Assembly: GCA_002506595.1 (NCBI GenBank)
Contig: DAXV01000067.1
Coordinates: 1-10,829, forward strand
From: Acidilobaceae archaeon UBA158
Lineage (GTDB): Archaea > Thermoproteota > Thermoprotei_A > Sulfolobales > Acidilobaceae
Reading direction: 5' to 3'
Length of the DNA stretch: 10,829 bases
Under the pieces are notes generated by a model that saw only the letters and a list, made by a program, of their open reading frames with translations, was not told the origin of the DNA and did no database searches. Below are positions 1 to 6,487 of the stretch, one piece after another. Each line of letters opens with the position of its first letter. Position 1 is the stretch's first letter. The translations under genes were made by a program, and so were the position numbers.

Positions 1-30
1 AATTTACGCCACGGGTAAACACTAAATACA

Positions 31-49
31 TTTTCTTTTTATAGTTTTT
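31..49 (+). terminator. possible oligo-T terminator of a gene left of the window
   Basis: Three T-runs (31-34, 36-40, 45-49) follow shortly after an open frame that runs from the window edge to a TAA at 23-25. This would suit the 3' end of a plus-strand gene whose body lies outside the window. Only seven codons are visible, so no gene is called, and the T-runs could be ordinary AT-rich spacer. The rest of 1-105 shows nothing recognisable. Confidence 0.25.
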
Positions 50-105
50 AATTGTTGATGATTTTGCATTGATTAATTATCAATTTATTATAAAATGAAT
101 TTAAG

Positions 106-471
106 TTATTTAGAATCCTTACAATATCTTGATAATTCTTCTATTAATTCTGAGCATCTCTCTACCTTTTCTTTGGCATAAATCGAACCATGATTTGATG
201 CATCTATTAAAGAATCTATGGTCTTACATAAAAGATCTTTCATAGATAATTTAAATAGATCGATGTCTTTCTCTTTCAATTTGACCTGCCTTGTTTGCAT
301 AAATGGTAAGAAATCATCAAGAGAAAAAGATCTTAAATAAATACCTTCCGAATTTATAACTAGTTTTTTATTGCTCCCCAAATCGATTTGAACTTCATAT
401 TCTCCAGCAGGCGGGGCTAAACATAATACCAAGTCTATTTTTGATTTATCATCGCAACTACATTTCATCAT
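106..471 (-). CDS. hypothetical cysteine-rich small protein (121 aa)
   Basis: I do not recognise this protein. The chosen start is the ATG at 471-469 because a GGGTAC Shine-Dalgarno-like site (481-476) lies six bases upstream; a TTG at 534 would add 21 residues but has no ribosome site. The protein is 121 aa with six cysteines (C4, C6, C17, C82, C106, C117), including an N-terminal CxC. There is no signal peptide or membrane segment. The middle (about residues 23-50) looks like short beta strands, ending in a FSLD motif (49-52), and residues about 65-117 look helical and charged. It diverges from the gene at 577-1095, which also has six cysteines, a strand block, a FSLD motif and a helical C-terminus, so the two may be distant relatives; that is inference. 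Metal binding or disulfides are possible but not shown. Confidence 0.6.
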   Translation of the reverse strand: MMKCSCDDKSKIDLVLCLAPPAGEYEVQIDLGSNKKLVINSEGIYLRSFSLDDFLPFMQTRQVKLKEKDIDLFKLSMKDLLCKTIDSLIDASNHGSIYAKEKVERCSELIEELSRYCKDSK

Positions 472-495
472 ATTAGTACCCTGTTTCTCATAATG

Positions 496-529
496 GATAT
501 AAAACTTAAAAATAGAAGTACTTATAATA
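496..529. promoter_or_regulatory. divergent promoter region between two hypothetical genes
   Basis: The 105-bp gap between the two divergent genes contains AT-rich TATA-like boxes facing both ways. On the plus strand TTATAATA (522-529) lies about 25 bases before a plausible transcript start near 551 for the gene at 577. On the minus strand CTATTTTTAAG (515-505) would place a start near 484 for the gene at 471. These are pattern matches only; no operator palindrome was seen. Confidence 0.35.
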
Positions 530-576
530 CCCAATCTGCTTAGAAATTAAAACAGTAAGAAAACAAGGTGAAGAAT

Positions 577-1095
577 GTGCCTGAAAGCCAATTAATTGAT
601 AGATTAGAAACATTATCAAAGTCCATGTCTAGAAAGAAAGGTTTAAGTTCAATGGCATCTGTATCAATTGTAAACATACTTAATTTAATAAATAGAATTG
701 AAGAAATTAACAAATATGTTGAATGCCTAAGCTCGAATAAGAATTTATGCAATAAAACTGATAAAGGAGTTCTTTGTTCAAGTGATTGCTCTAACACTTA
801 TAGGTTAGTTAATGGTAATGAAACAAAGCTATGGAAAACAGGCAGCAATGCATTTGGGTTTACATTATCTCCAGATTATATAGAGCTTGGAATAAAGGAT
901 ACAAAAATAGAGATTATGCAAGATAAAATTAATATAAAAATATTTGATAAATCGATATCCTTCTCTCTCGATGAAAATGGAATTTTAGACAATAGCCCTG
1001 CTATAATGGATGTGACAAAGAAAATTGATGATATAATAAGACACGCATTTAATGGTATATCAAGCTGTGCAAGAAATATGGGTTTAAGATGCTAA
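577..1095 (+). CDS. hypothetical cysteine-rich protein (172 aa)
   Basis: Not recognised. Start chosen at GTG 577 because the AAGGTGA site (565-571) sits five bases upstream; the in-frame GTG at 568 lies inside that ribosome site. Residues 1-50 look helical (about 26-50 amphipathic, possibly a coiled coil). A cysteine-containing linker follows (C50, C58, C67, C71), then a region rich in beta strands (about 92-131, ending in FSLD at 129-132) and a C-terminal helix (about 143-162) with C164 and the terminal C172. There is no signal peptide or clear membrane helix. The C58/C67/C71 spacing does not match a standard zinc ribbon. It is convergent with the HMG-CoA reductase gene, with 34 bp between stops, and divergent from the other small Cys-rich gene. 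Function unknown. Confidence 0.65.
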   Translation: MPESQLIDRLETLSKSMSRKKGLSSMASVSIVNILNLINRIEEINKYVECLSSNKNLCNKTDKGVLCSSDCSNTYRLVNGNETKLWKTGSNAFGFTLSPDYIELGIKDTKIEIMQDKINIKIFDKSISFSLDENGILDNSPAIMDVTKKIDDIIRHAFNGISSCARNMGLRC

Positions 1096-1129
1096 ATTTT
1101 TATAATTACAAAATAAATGATTTATTATG

Positions 1130-2365
1130 CTATTTTTTAACTCTACCCAGCTTTTCATGAGCAGATGCCAATTCTCCTGTAGCTTGAGCAGCCAACAAAT
1201 TAAGCTCACCAGCTAGTGCAGTTGAAGCAATTATTTCAGCCAATTTCAACGAATTAGTTCCTGGAGGATTACCTCCTCCTGATATACCCAATAATTGCAG
1301 TGATTCTTTTTGAGTTGGAAGCCACGTTCCTCCTCCAACAGTACCGACTTCTAAGCTAGTTAAGGTAACAGATATGTATAGATCTTCCCCTCTAGTTTCA
1401 GTCCATACATAACCCAAGCTACTTTCAACAACCTGAGCCAAATCTTGTCCAGTTGCCAAAAATATTGCTGCTATTATGTTTGCAAATTGTGCATTATAAC
1501 TTAAACTACCTGAAACAGCATTTCCTAAAAGGTTTTTAGATTTATTAATATAATCGATTTCATAGGAGCTTAATCTCATAACATCTTTAAGTATTTCTTT
1601 TTTAATTATGGCCTCTGCTATAACATATTTTCCTCTTCCCAATATCTTATCAAGATAGCTAGGTTTTTTATCAACGCATAGATTACCGCTTACGCTAATG
1701 CATTTATGAGGTCCTTCATATGTATCATCTATATATTTGCATATTCTATCACTTGCTATAGTAGCCATGTTCATTCCCATAGCATCGGCTGTATTAAAAA
1801 CAAACCTAGGCCATATCATATTACCAACTATAAAAATTTGCATATCTTTAAGCTCTCCATGACTAGTAACTTGCTTTGTCAATTCTTTAAATTTATCAAC
1901 ATTTCCTTTAAGCCATATAGATAATTTATGAGCTTCTTCAACACTTGGAGTCCAAATAAGAGGGGCTCTGGCCATTCCATCGTATAGTATTTTTGTTTTA
2001 ACTCCACCGCTTAACGTTAATGTTTTAACTCCTCTGTTAACTCCAGCGACTAAAGCACCTTCTGTTGTGGCCATTGGTACAAAAAATTCGCCTCTTGCAT
2101 AGTCACCATTTATTTTAAGAGGTCCAACTATGCCAACAGGTACTTGAATTGCTCCAATAGGATTTTCTATATTATGCCCTACAAGGTCTTCAAAATCTAA
2201 TAAAGTAGAGGCTATTGCGGAAAGCTTTATATTATATTTTTTCTCTAAATATAACCTTCTAACTAACGCTGCTAAGTTTGAACTTTTTAAAAAATAATCT
2301 AATTTACTTATGCTGATTTCTCCTTTCTCTAATCTATTTAAAATTTCATCGATATTAATACTCAT
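1130..2365 (-). CDS. hmgA: 3-hydroxy-3-methylglutaryl-CoA reductase (class I, soluble)
   Basis: Reduces HMG-CoA to mevalonate with two hydride transfers, the committed step of archaeal isoprenoid lipid synthesis, in the cytosol. The 411 residues match the usual archaeal length and lack the membrane domain of eukaryotic enzymes. All catalytic residues of the class I family are visible: Glu102 in TTEGALVAG, Lys233 in the VDKKP motif, Asp308 in GQD, and His403 in the C-terminal SAHEKLGR. The substrate motif ENPIG (67-71), the cofactor-binding DAMGMNM (194-200) and the glycine-rich VGTVGGGT (340-347) are also present. The ATG abuts the TAA of the upstream DUF35 gene with no gap, and a GGTG site (2378-2375) lies nine bases before it, so translation is probably coupled. 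It is last in the operon, after HMG-CoA synthase, the thiolase-like gene and DUF35. NADPH preference is expected for archaeal class I enzymes but is not proven here. Confidence 0.97.
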   Translation of the reverse strand: MSINIDEILNRLEKGEISISKLDYFLKSSNLAALVRRLYLEKKYNIKLSAIASTLLDFEDLVGHNIENPIGAIQVPVGIVGPLKINGDYARGEFFVPMATTEGALVAGVNRGVKTLTLSGGVKTKILYDGMARAPLIWTPSVEEAHKLSIWLKGNVDKFKELTKQVTSHGELKDMQIFIVGNMIWPRFVFNTADAMGMNMATIASDRICKYIDDTYEGPHKCISVSGNLCVDKKPSYLDKILGRGKYVIAEAIIKKEILKDVMRLSSYEIDYINKSKNLLGNAVSGSLSYNAQFANIIAAIFLATGQDLAQVVESSLGYVWTETRGEDLYISVTLTSLEVGTVGGGTWLPTQKESLQLLGISGGGNPPGTNSLKLAEIIASTALAGELNLLAAQATGELASAHEKLGRVKK

Positions 2366-2779
2366 TTATTTTTGCACCAATACAGGTCTGAACTTTAGTA
2401 CATAATAAATAAGCCCGGCATCTCTATCTTCTTGTGTTTTCCTTAATGTTGCCTCAACTTCCATATCCTTCTTTAAAATGCTGGGATCTGTTATATCCGT
2501 TAATTCTGCTGTAATCTTAGTAATACCCAAATCTATTAAGCCAAAATATATTGGTGATTGAGATCTTGCTCCTTCCGGTATTGCGTAAATTGTTGTGTAT
2601 GATATTAGTTTACCTTTTCTTGGCAATTCTATATATTCTAAATCTCTGCTTCCGCAATATGGGCATGCATTCTTTGGCGGATAATGAACCTTACCGCAGG
2701 ATTTGCATTTTGCACCATTTAATTTATAAATGATCTCCTTCTTTCTCCAAAATCTAGATATAGATAAATCCATCGACAT
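2366..2779 (-). CDS. DUF35 zinc-ribbon/OB-fold protein of the thiolase-HMG-CoA synthase complex
   Basis: Small CoA-binding scaffold protein. The N-terminal part (about 20-45) is a rubredoxin-like zinc ribbon with C25, C28, C39 and C42 in CxxC-x10-CxxC spacing. Residues about 46-135 look like an OB-fold of beta strands, giving the DUF35 (OB_aCoA_assoc) architecture. In a characterised methanogen complex, DUF35 bridges acetoacetyl-CoA thiolase and HMG-CoA synthase and forms a shared CoA site that channels acetoacetyl-CoA. Its position directly between the thiolase-like gene (4-bp gap) and hmgA (no gap) fits that role. The ATG at 2779 is preferred because a strong GGAGGTG site, overlapping the end of the thiolase-like gene, lies seven bases upstream. 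A TTG at 2797 would add six residues but would consume that site. At 137 aa the length is normal. Confidence 0.92.
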   Translation of the reverse strand: MSMDLSISRFWRKKEIIYKLNGAKCKSCGKVHYPPKNACPYCGSRDLEYIELPRKGKLISYTTIYAIPEGARSQSPIYFGLIDLGITKITAELTDITDPSILKKDMEVEATLRKTQEDRDAGLIYYVLKFRPVLVQK

Positions 2780-2783
2780 TGTT

Positions 2784-3926
2784 TTACACCTCCTCAACTA
2801 AAGCTACATAAGCGCTTGAACCCAACCCATTAAGAGATACTACTAAACCTTTCTTTGCATTGCTTAATTTAATACCTGGGAATTTTCCAGAGACTTGCAA
2901 CGATGATTCTACTATTTGATACACACCAGTAGCTCCTAAAGGATGACCTCTAGCCTTTAATCCTCCGCTTAGATTTGCAGCAGGACCCTTTCCTCCTGGA
3001 GAGAAATAACCAGTTGATACCAATTCCGCAGCTTTTCCGCGATTTGCTAACCCTAAGGTTTCTAATATTATCATTGCAGTTATTGTGAAAGAGTCATGAA
3101 TCTCAATAAAATCTATATTTGATACATCTGCAATATTAGATATTCTTCTATAAGCATCTGATAAGGAATCGAATTGCAATGGATCATCAGATAATTCTAT
3201 TGATCCATAACCAGTTGATGATTCAATTGCAGAAATTTTTGCAATAGGTGATTTGGCTACATCTTTATTAGATAATATCACAGCCGCAGCTCCATCACCT
3301 AATGGATACGAATCGAGGAGTGTAATAGGGTCTGCTAAAATTTGGGACTTTGCAACCTTATCAGGTTTTATTGCAAAATTTAACATAGCATATGGATTTT
3401 CTTTTGCATTAGAATGCATTAACGCTGGCCAATAAGACATTGTTTCCCTATCTACATTATAGGTATCCATATAGAGCCTCATTAATAGTGCTGCCTCTCC
3501 TGCAAATCCAATATTATAGAAAGACTTTGTATCACCATCATATAACATTTGCAATTGTTTGTAAACCTTTGAACTTACAAATTCATTTAATTTTTCGGCA
3601 CCAACAACTAATACCTTGTCTGCTTGATGTGATTCCAATAATGATTTTGCTACTGAAATTGCTGCTAATCCGCTTGCTTCTCCTGCTTCAACATTTAATG
3701 CCCTCACTCCTTTTAAGCCCAAAGATAATGCTAAATAGCTAGCCGAATCTAATTGAGAATCCTGCAAAGATGCTAAACTGCTAGAAAATATGAGATAATC
3801 TATTCCATCTGTACCTCCTGCTTGGTCTATTGCATTAAAAGCAGCCTTTGCTGCTAAATCCTTTAGGCTAAAATCATAATGCCTGTCTATTTTTGTCATT
3901 CCGACTCCTTCAACATAAACTACCAT
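2784..3926 (-). CDS. thiolase-family protein (acetyl-CoA acetyltransferase-like) lacking the nucleophilic Cys
   Basis: Member of the archaeal SCP2-type thiolase family, normally condensing two acetyl-CoA to acetoacetyl-CoA for HMG-CoA synthase. The 380 aa cover the whole two-lobed fold. The family motif VEAxCASG appears here as VEAGEASG (79-86), with Glu83 (codon 3680-3678, GAA) where the acyl-accepting Cys should be. Other active-site elements remain: His277 in the HDSF motif (277-280), His328 in GHPLGATG, and a glycine-containing NGLGSS loop (366-371). The reading frame is intact, so this is not a damaged gene. ATG 3926 is preferred because GAGGTGA, overlapping the stop of HMG-CoA synthase, lies five bases upstream; a GTG at 3935 falls inside that site. 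Spacing of 10 bp to HMG-CoA synthase and 4 bp to DUF35 marks it as the thiolase subunit of the three-part complex. Whether it still catalyses condensation is uncertain. Confidence 0.9.
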   Translation of the reverse strand: MVVYVEGVGMTKIDRHYDFSLKDLAAKAAFNAIDQAGGTDGIDYLIFSSSLASLQDSQLDSASYLALSLGLKGVRALNVEAGEASGLAAISVAKSLLESHQADKVLVVGAEKLNEFVSSKVYKQLQMLYDGDTKSFYNIGFAGEAALLMRLYMDTYNVDRETMSYWPALMHSNAKENPYAMLNFAIKPDKVAKSQILADPITLLDSYPLGDGAAAVILSNKDVAKSPIAKISAIESSTGYGSIELSDDPLQFDSLSDAYRRISNIADVSNIDFIEIHDSFTITAMIILETLGLANRGKAAELVSTGYFSPGGKGPAANLSGGLKARGHPLGATGVYQIVESSLQVSGKFPGIKLSNAKKGLVVSLNGLGSSAYVALVEEV

Positions 3927-3936
3927 TTCTCTCACC

Positions 3937-4992
3937 TCATTTAATTACATGAATTATAGATCTACTCCTAGCATAAGTCGCATAATTTATCAGAATTTTC
4001 CTATTTAGATAATCATCTACCATCGGGGCTAGATGCTTTCTATTTTCTACCTCATCTGTAACAGTTATTAAATAGGCATCGCTACCTGCACCGCTTCCAA
4101 AAGGAGCTAATAATATTTTTTGTCCTGCCTTAGCTTTATCTAAAACCCTTGCTAGGCCCATTAATGCACTTGCATTATAAGTATTTCCTATCATTGGTGT
4201 TACCAAGCCATCTTTCATTTGATCCATATTAAATCCTAAGTCTTGGCCAACTTTTACTGGAAACTTTCCATTTGGTTGATGAAATATTGCATAATCAAAG
4301 TCACTTGGCTTTAACCCTGTTCTCTCTAATAATGTCTTTACTGCATTTTCAATATGATAGAAATATGCTGGCTCTCCAGTAAATCCTTCACCATGAAGAG
4401 GGTATGGTTGAGAAGATCTTCTCCAGAAGTCTGGGGTATCTGTAACAAATGTTACAGAGTCTTCTATAATTGCTACTGCATTATTAGTTTTACCTATTAC
4501 AAAAGCAGCCGCTCCACTAGCCGCTGTAAATTCTAACACATCTCCTGGATTTGCTTGTGCTGTATCGCTACCTATGGCTAAACCATAATCTATAAGCCCT
4601 GAAGCTGCCATACCAATTAAAGACCTCATCCCTTCACTTGCAGCTCTGCATGCAAATTCGAGATCGCTTGCCATTGTATATGGGGTTATTCCTAATGCTT
4701 CCCCTATAATTGTTGCGCTTGGCTTAACTGCATATGGCTTGGATTCTGTTCCAAAAAATATTGCACCAATTTTTTTAGGTTCTATTTTAGCTCTTTGAAT
4801 TGCATTATAAGCTGCCTCATATCCCATAGTTAAGGCATCTTCATCAGAACCTGCAATAGCTTTTTCCTCAACAGCTAATCCTTTATATTGATCTGGGTGC
4901 CAACCCCATACCTTAGCTATATCTGATAATGGCAATCTATATATAGGTATGTAAGCACCCCAACCATGTATGCCAGCTTTCGGATTTACCAA
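3937..4992 (-). CDS. hydroxymethylglutaryl-CoA synthase
   Basis: Condenses acetyl-CoA with acetoacetyl-CoA to HMG-CoA. The 351-aa protein has the archaeal HMG-CoA synthase length and the complete catalytic triad: Glu83 in GTES, Cys115 in EFACRAA (the acetylated nucleophile), and His238 in the IFHQPNGKFP motif. Other family signatures are IGSDTAQANPGD (140-151), EFTAASGAAAF (154-164) and FGSGAGSDAY (298-307). The start is a TTG at 4992-4990, supported by an AAGGTG site (5005-5000) seven bases upstream; the N-terminus then reads MVNPKAGIHGWGAYIP, as expected for the family. It is the first gene of the operon, preceded by a good TATA-like box, and is followed 10 bp later by the thiolase-like gene. 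Unlike that neighbour it keeps every catalytic residue, so it should be active. Confidence 0.97.
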   Translation of the reverse strand: MVNPKAGIHGWGAYIPIYRLPLSDIAKVWGWHPDQYKGLAVEEKAIAGSDEDALTMGYEAAYNAIQRAKIEPKKIGAIFFGTESKPYAVKPSATIIGEALGITPYTMASDLEFACRAASEGMRSLIGMAASGLIDYGLAIGSDTAQANPGDVLEFTAASGAAAFVIGKTNNAVAIIEDSVTFVTDTPDFWRRSSQPYPLHGEGFTGEPAYFYHIENAVKTLLERTGLKPSDFDYAIFHQPNGKFPVKVGQDLGFNMDQMKDGLVTPMIGNTYNASALMGLARVLDKAKAGQKILLAPFGSGAGSDAYLITVTDEVENRKHLAPMVDDYLNRKILINYATYARSRSIIHVIK

Positions 4993-4999
4993 ATATTAA

Positions 5000-5046
5000 C
5001 ACCTTACTTATTTTAAAGATCTCCTACCCCTATAAAAACTTTCGCC
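5000..5046 (-). promoter_or_regulatory. promoter and ribosome site of the mevalonate operon
   Basis: Read on the minus strand, a purine-rich BRE-like CGAAAG is followed by TTTTTATA (5038-5031). A start about 26 bases downstream would be near 5008, leaving a leader of about 16 bases that contains AAGGTG (5005-5000) before the TTG start of HMG-CoA synthase. No other promoter-sized gap exists within the four-gene block, so this probably drives the whole operon. Pattern-based call. Confidence 0.55.
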
Positions 5047-5207
5047 AAATGACTAATCTAATATAGACAGCTGACGAATCATATATGCACAATAATTGAT
5101 TGTTTTCTAGTCTTTCTATAAGATTATTATGTATACTCATTATTTAAAGCTATTTTTAAAAAAGTAATGCTTAATTTAAGTATAATAAAAGCATAAAGTT
5201 ATTAAGT

Positions 5208-5219
5208 GGATAAATATTC
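5208..5219 (+). promoter_or_regulatory. TATA-like box of tRNA-Lys
   Basis: GGATAAATATTC is centred about 25 bases before the first base of the tRNA, the usual archaeal spacing. The remainder of 4993-5238 is AT-rich spacer; no small RNA motif (paired C and D boxes) or open frame was found there. Confidence 0.4.
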
Positions 5220-5237
5220 TAGAGATTAAATGCTGGA

Positions 5238-5354
<117 letters not shown>

Positions 5355-5510
5355 CATAATGGGCTCCAATTTTTCAATAACAAATTATTTACAAATTATC
5401 TAATATTTAGCATAGAAGTTAATCCCACTAACTTTATAGAATTCCTTTAATATTACTTTTAAAGGTATTTAATCATAGACCATAAAAATTTCTAAACTAT
5501 GCCAATAACA

Positions 5511-5518
5511 TTTAATAA
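5511..5518 (+). promoter_or_regulatory. possible TATA box of cren7
   Basis: TTTAATAA is centred about 49 bases before the ATG, which would give a transcript start near 5540 and a leader of about 23 bases including the AGGTGA site (5551-5556). A second candidate, CTTTTAAAGG near 5456-5465, would give a longer leader. The rest of 5351-5562 shows no gene. Confidence 0.35.
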
Positions 5519-5562
5519 CTTAGATCCATATTATCAACCATAGAAATATGAGGTGAAATGTG

Positions 5563-5745
5563 ATGCCTGAAAAGTTCCCACCTGTTAAGGTAAAAGATCC
5601 ATCATCTGGAAAGGAAGTTGAATTATCTCCAATAAAAGTATGGACTTTGGCTCCGAAAAGCAGAAAAGGCGTTAAAATAGGCCTTTTCAAGAGCCCAGAA
5701 ACAGGCAAATTCTTCAGGGCCAAAGTTCCTGAAAACTATCCATAA
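5563..5745 (+). CDS. creN7: chromatin protein Cren7
   Basis: Small basic DNA-binding protein of Crenarchaeota that kinks and compacts double-stranded DNA through an SH3-like fold. The 60 residues match the family length exactly. The hallmark segment VWTLAPKSRKGVKIGLFK (26-43) contains the DNA-contact residues W27, L29 (the intercalating position), P31, K32, R34 and K35, one residue offset from the Sulfolobus protein, followed by F42 and SPETGKFFR (44-52). The ATG at 5563 is chosen over the GTG at 5560 because AGGTGA (5551-5556) is six bases upstream and the family N-terminus begins with a single Met. A strong T-rich terminator follows, so it appears monocistronic. Lysine methylation is known in the family but cannot be seen here. 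Confidence 0.97.
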   Translation: MPEKFPPVKVKDPSSGKEVELSPIKVWTLAPKSRKGVKIGLFKSPETGKFFRAKVPENYP

Positions 5746-5766
5746 CCTTAAAATAAATAAAATATA

Positions 5767-5784
5767 TTTTTATTTTTTATTTTT
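5767..5784 (+). terminator. T-rich terminator after cren7
   Basis: Three closely spaced T-runs start about 21 bases after the cren7 stop, the typical archaeal intrinsic termination signal without a required hairpin. The rest of 5785-5972 is very AT-rich spacer with no supported gene. Confidence 0.6.
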
Positions 5785-5972
5785 AAATTAATATATTTTT
5801 GCTAATTTTATATTGATTTTTAATACAAATAAAAATCATTTTAGGTATCATTAATTAAAATTTAATTACTAATTTATAAAATTATAAGAAACTTTTGATT
5901 CATTTATGTTATAAGCATAAAACAGATGAGATTTATATTATTAATAAAAATTCTTTTATAAATTTATTTTTC

Positions 5973-6242
5973 TTATGCTTGTTTACTAAGTCCTAGCGCT
6001 GCATTCATTACATTTGTTATTACTTGAGCTAGATGCTGAGGCTTTGTATAATATTTATCATATTGATATCTTTGACCTTTATATGAAATTTCTACTTGTT
6101 CGTCTGAATCCCTTACAATCATGAAATCGGTTCCTTCTTTTACTAATGCAAATGAATTCTTACCCCTTGATTCTATCTTTAATCCATTCTTCGTGATCTC
6201 AGACCTTATTGCATCTTTAACCTGATCTAAATAGTCGCTCAT
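5973..6242 (-). CDS. hypothetical protein (89 aa), convergent with cren7
   Basis: Not recognised. It has an ATG start with a GGGTGGT ribosome site (6254-6248) five bases upstream and a TATA-like box behind it, so it is likely a real, short-leader gene. The predicted layout is an N-terminal helix (about 2-19), several beta strands (about 21-53, including SFALV, DFMIVRD and QVEISYKG), a Tyr-rich segment YQYDKYYTK (58-66), and a C-terminal helix (about 68-86). It has no cysteine, no membrane segment and no signal peptide. It could be a nucleoid or RNA-associated small protein given its size and its place beside cren7, but nothing in the sequence demonstrates this. It faces cren7 tail to tail across a 227-bp AT-rich gap. 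Confidence 0.75.
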   Translation of the reverse strand: MSDYLDQVKDAIRSEITKNGLKIESRGKNSFALVKEGTDFMIVRDSDEQVEISYKGQRYQYDKYYTKPQHLAQVITNVMNAALGLSKQA

Positions 6243-6276
6243 CTTTTACCACCCATATCTATAGCGATAAAAGAAA

Positions 6277-6290
6277 CTTTTTAAATAAAT
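6277..6290 (-). promoter_or_regulatory. TATA-like box of the 89-aa gene
   Basis: On the minus strand TTTAAAAA (6285-6278) lies about 26 bases before a plausible start near 6255, just ahead of the GGGTGGT ribosome site. This gives a leader of roughly 14 bases, similar to that proposed for the mevalonate operon. Confidence 0.45.
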
Positions 6291-6419
6291 TTGTTAATGA
6301 AAGCATAATATTTTCTTAATTGTGGGAATTAGATTAACAAAATTTAAATTATAGAATTTAGAAAAATTAAAAATTTTTAGAAATAATTTCATTTTAAAAT
6401 ATAAAGGAAGATTAACAAA

Positions 6420-6430
6420 TTTTATAAATA
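6420..6430 (+). promoter_or_regulatory. possible TATA box of the dehydrogenase/hydratase gene
   Basis: TTTTATAAATA would place a transcript start near 6451 and a leader of about 37 bases. A weaker AT-rich box near 6438-6446 would give a shorter leader. Apart from these, 6243-6487 holds only AT-rich spacer. Confidence 0.35.
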
Positions 6431-6487
6431 CTTTCTCCAATAAATCTTTATTTTCACTTTAAGATATAAGTAAATGGGTGAAATAAA

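Noticed and set aside
51..75. C/D-box small RNA, suggested by TTGATGA near 55-61
   Set aside because: The C box lacks the purine at its first position and no D box with a matching C'/D' pair was found at suitable spacing.
540..797. 85-codon minus-strand frame with a hydrophobic stretch
   Set aside because: It overlaps the better-supported plus-strand gene at 577-1095, which has a proper ribosome site, and its hydrophobicity comes from the AT-rich complement.
3440..3742. 100-codon open frame on the plus strand
   Set aside because: It lies wholly inside the thiolase-like gene on the other strand, and its Leu/Ile/His-rich, low-complexity product looks like an antisense reading of that gene.
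2784..3926. Thiolase gene as a decaying pseudogene
   Set aside because: The frame is full length, other active-site residues are conserved, the operon spacing is tight and the ribosome site is strong; only the nucleophile is changed.
4440..4457. Perfect 7-bp inverted repeat (CTGTAAC, AAAT, GTTACAG)
   Set aside because: It sits inside the HMG-CoA synthase coding region, encodes ordinary family sequence (VTFVTD), is far from any promoter, and is not repeated elsewhere in the window that I could see.
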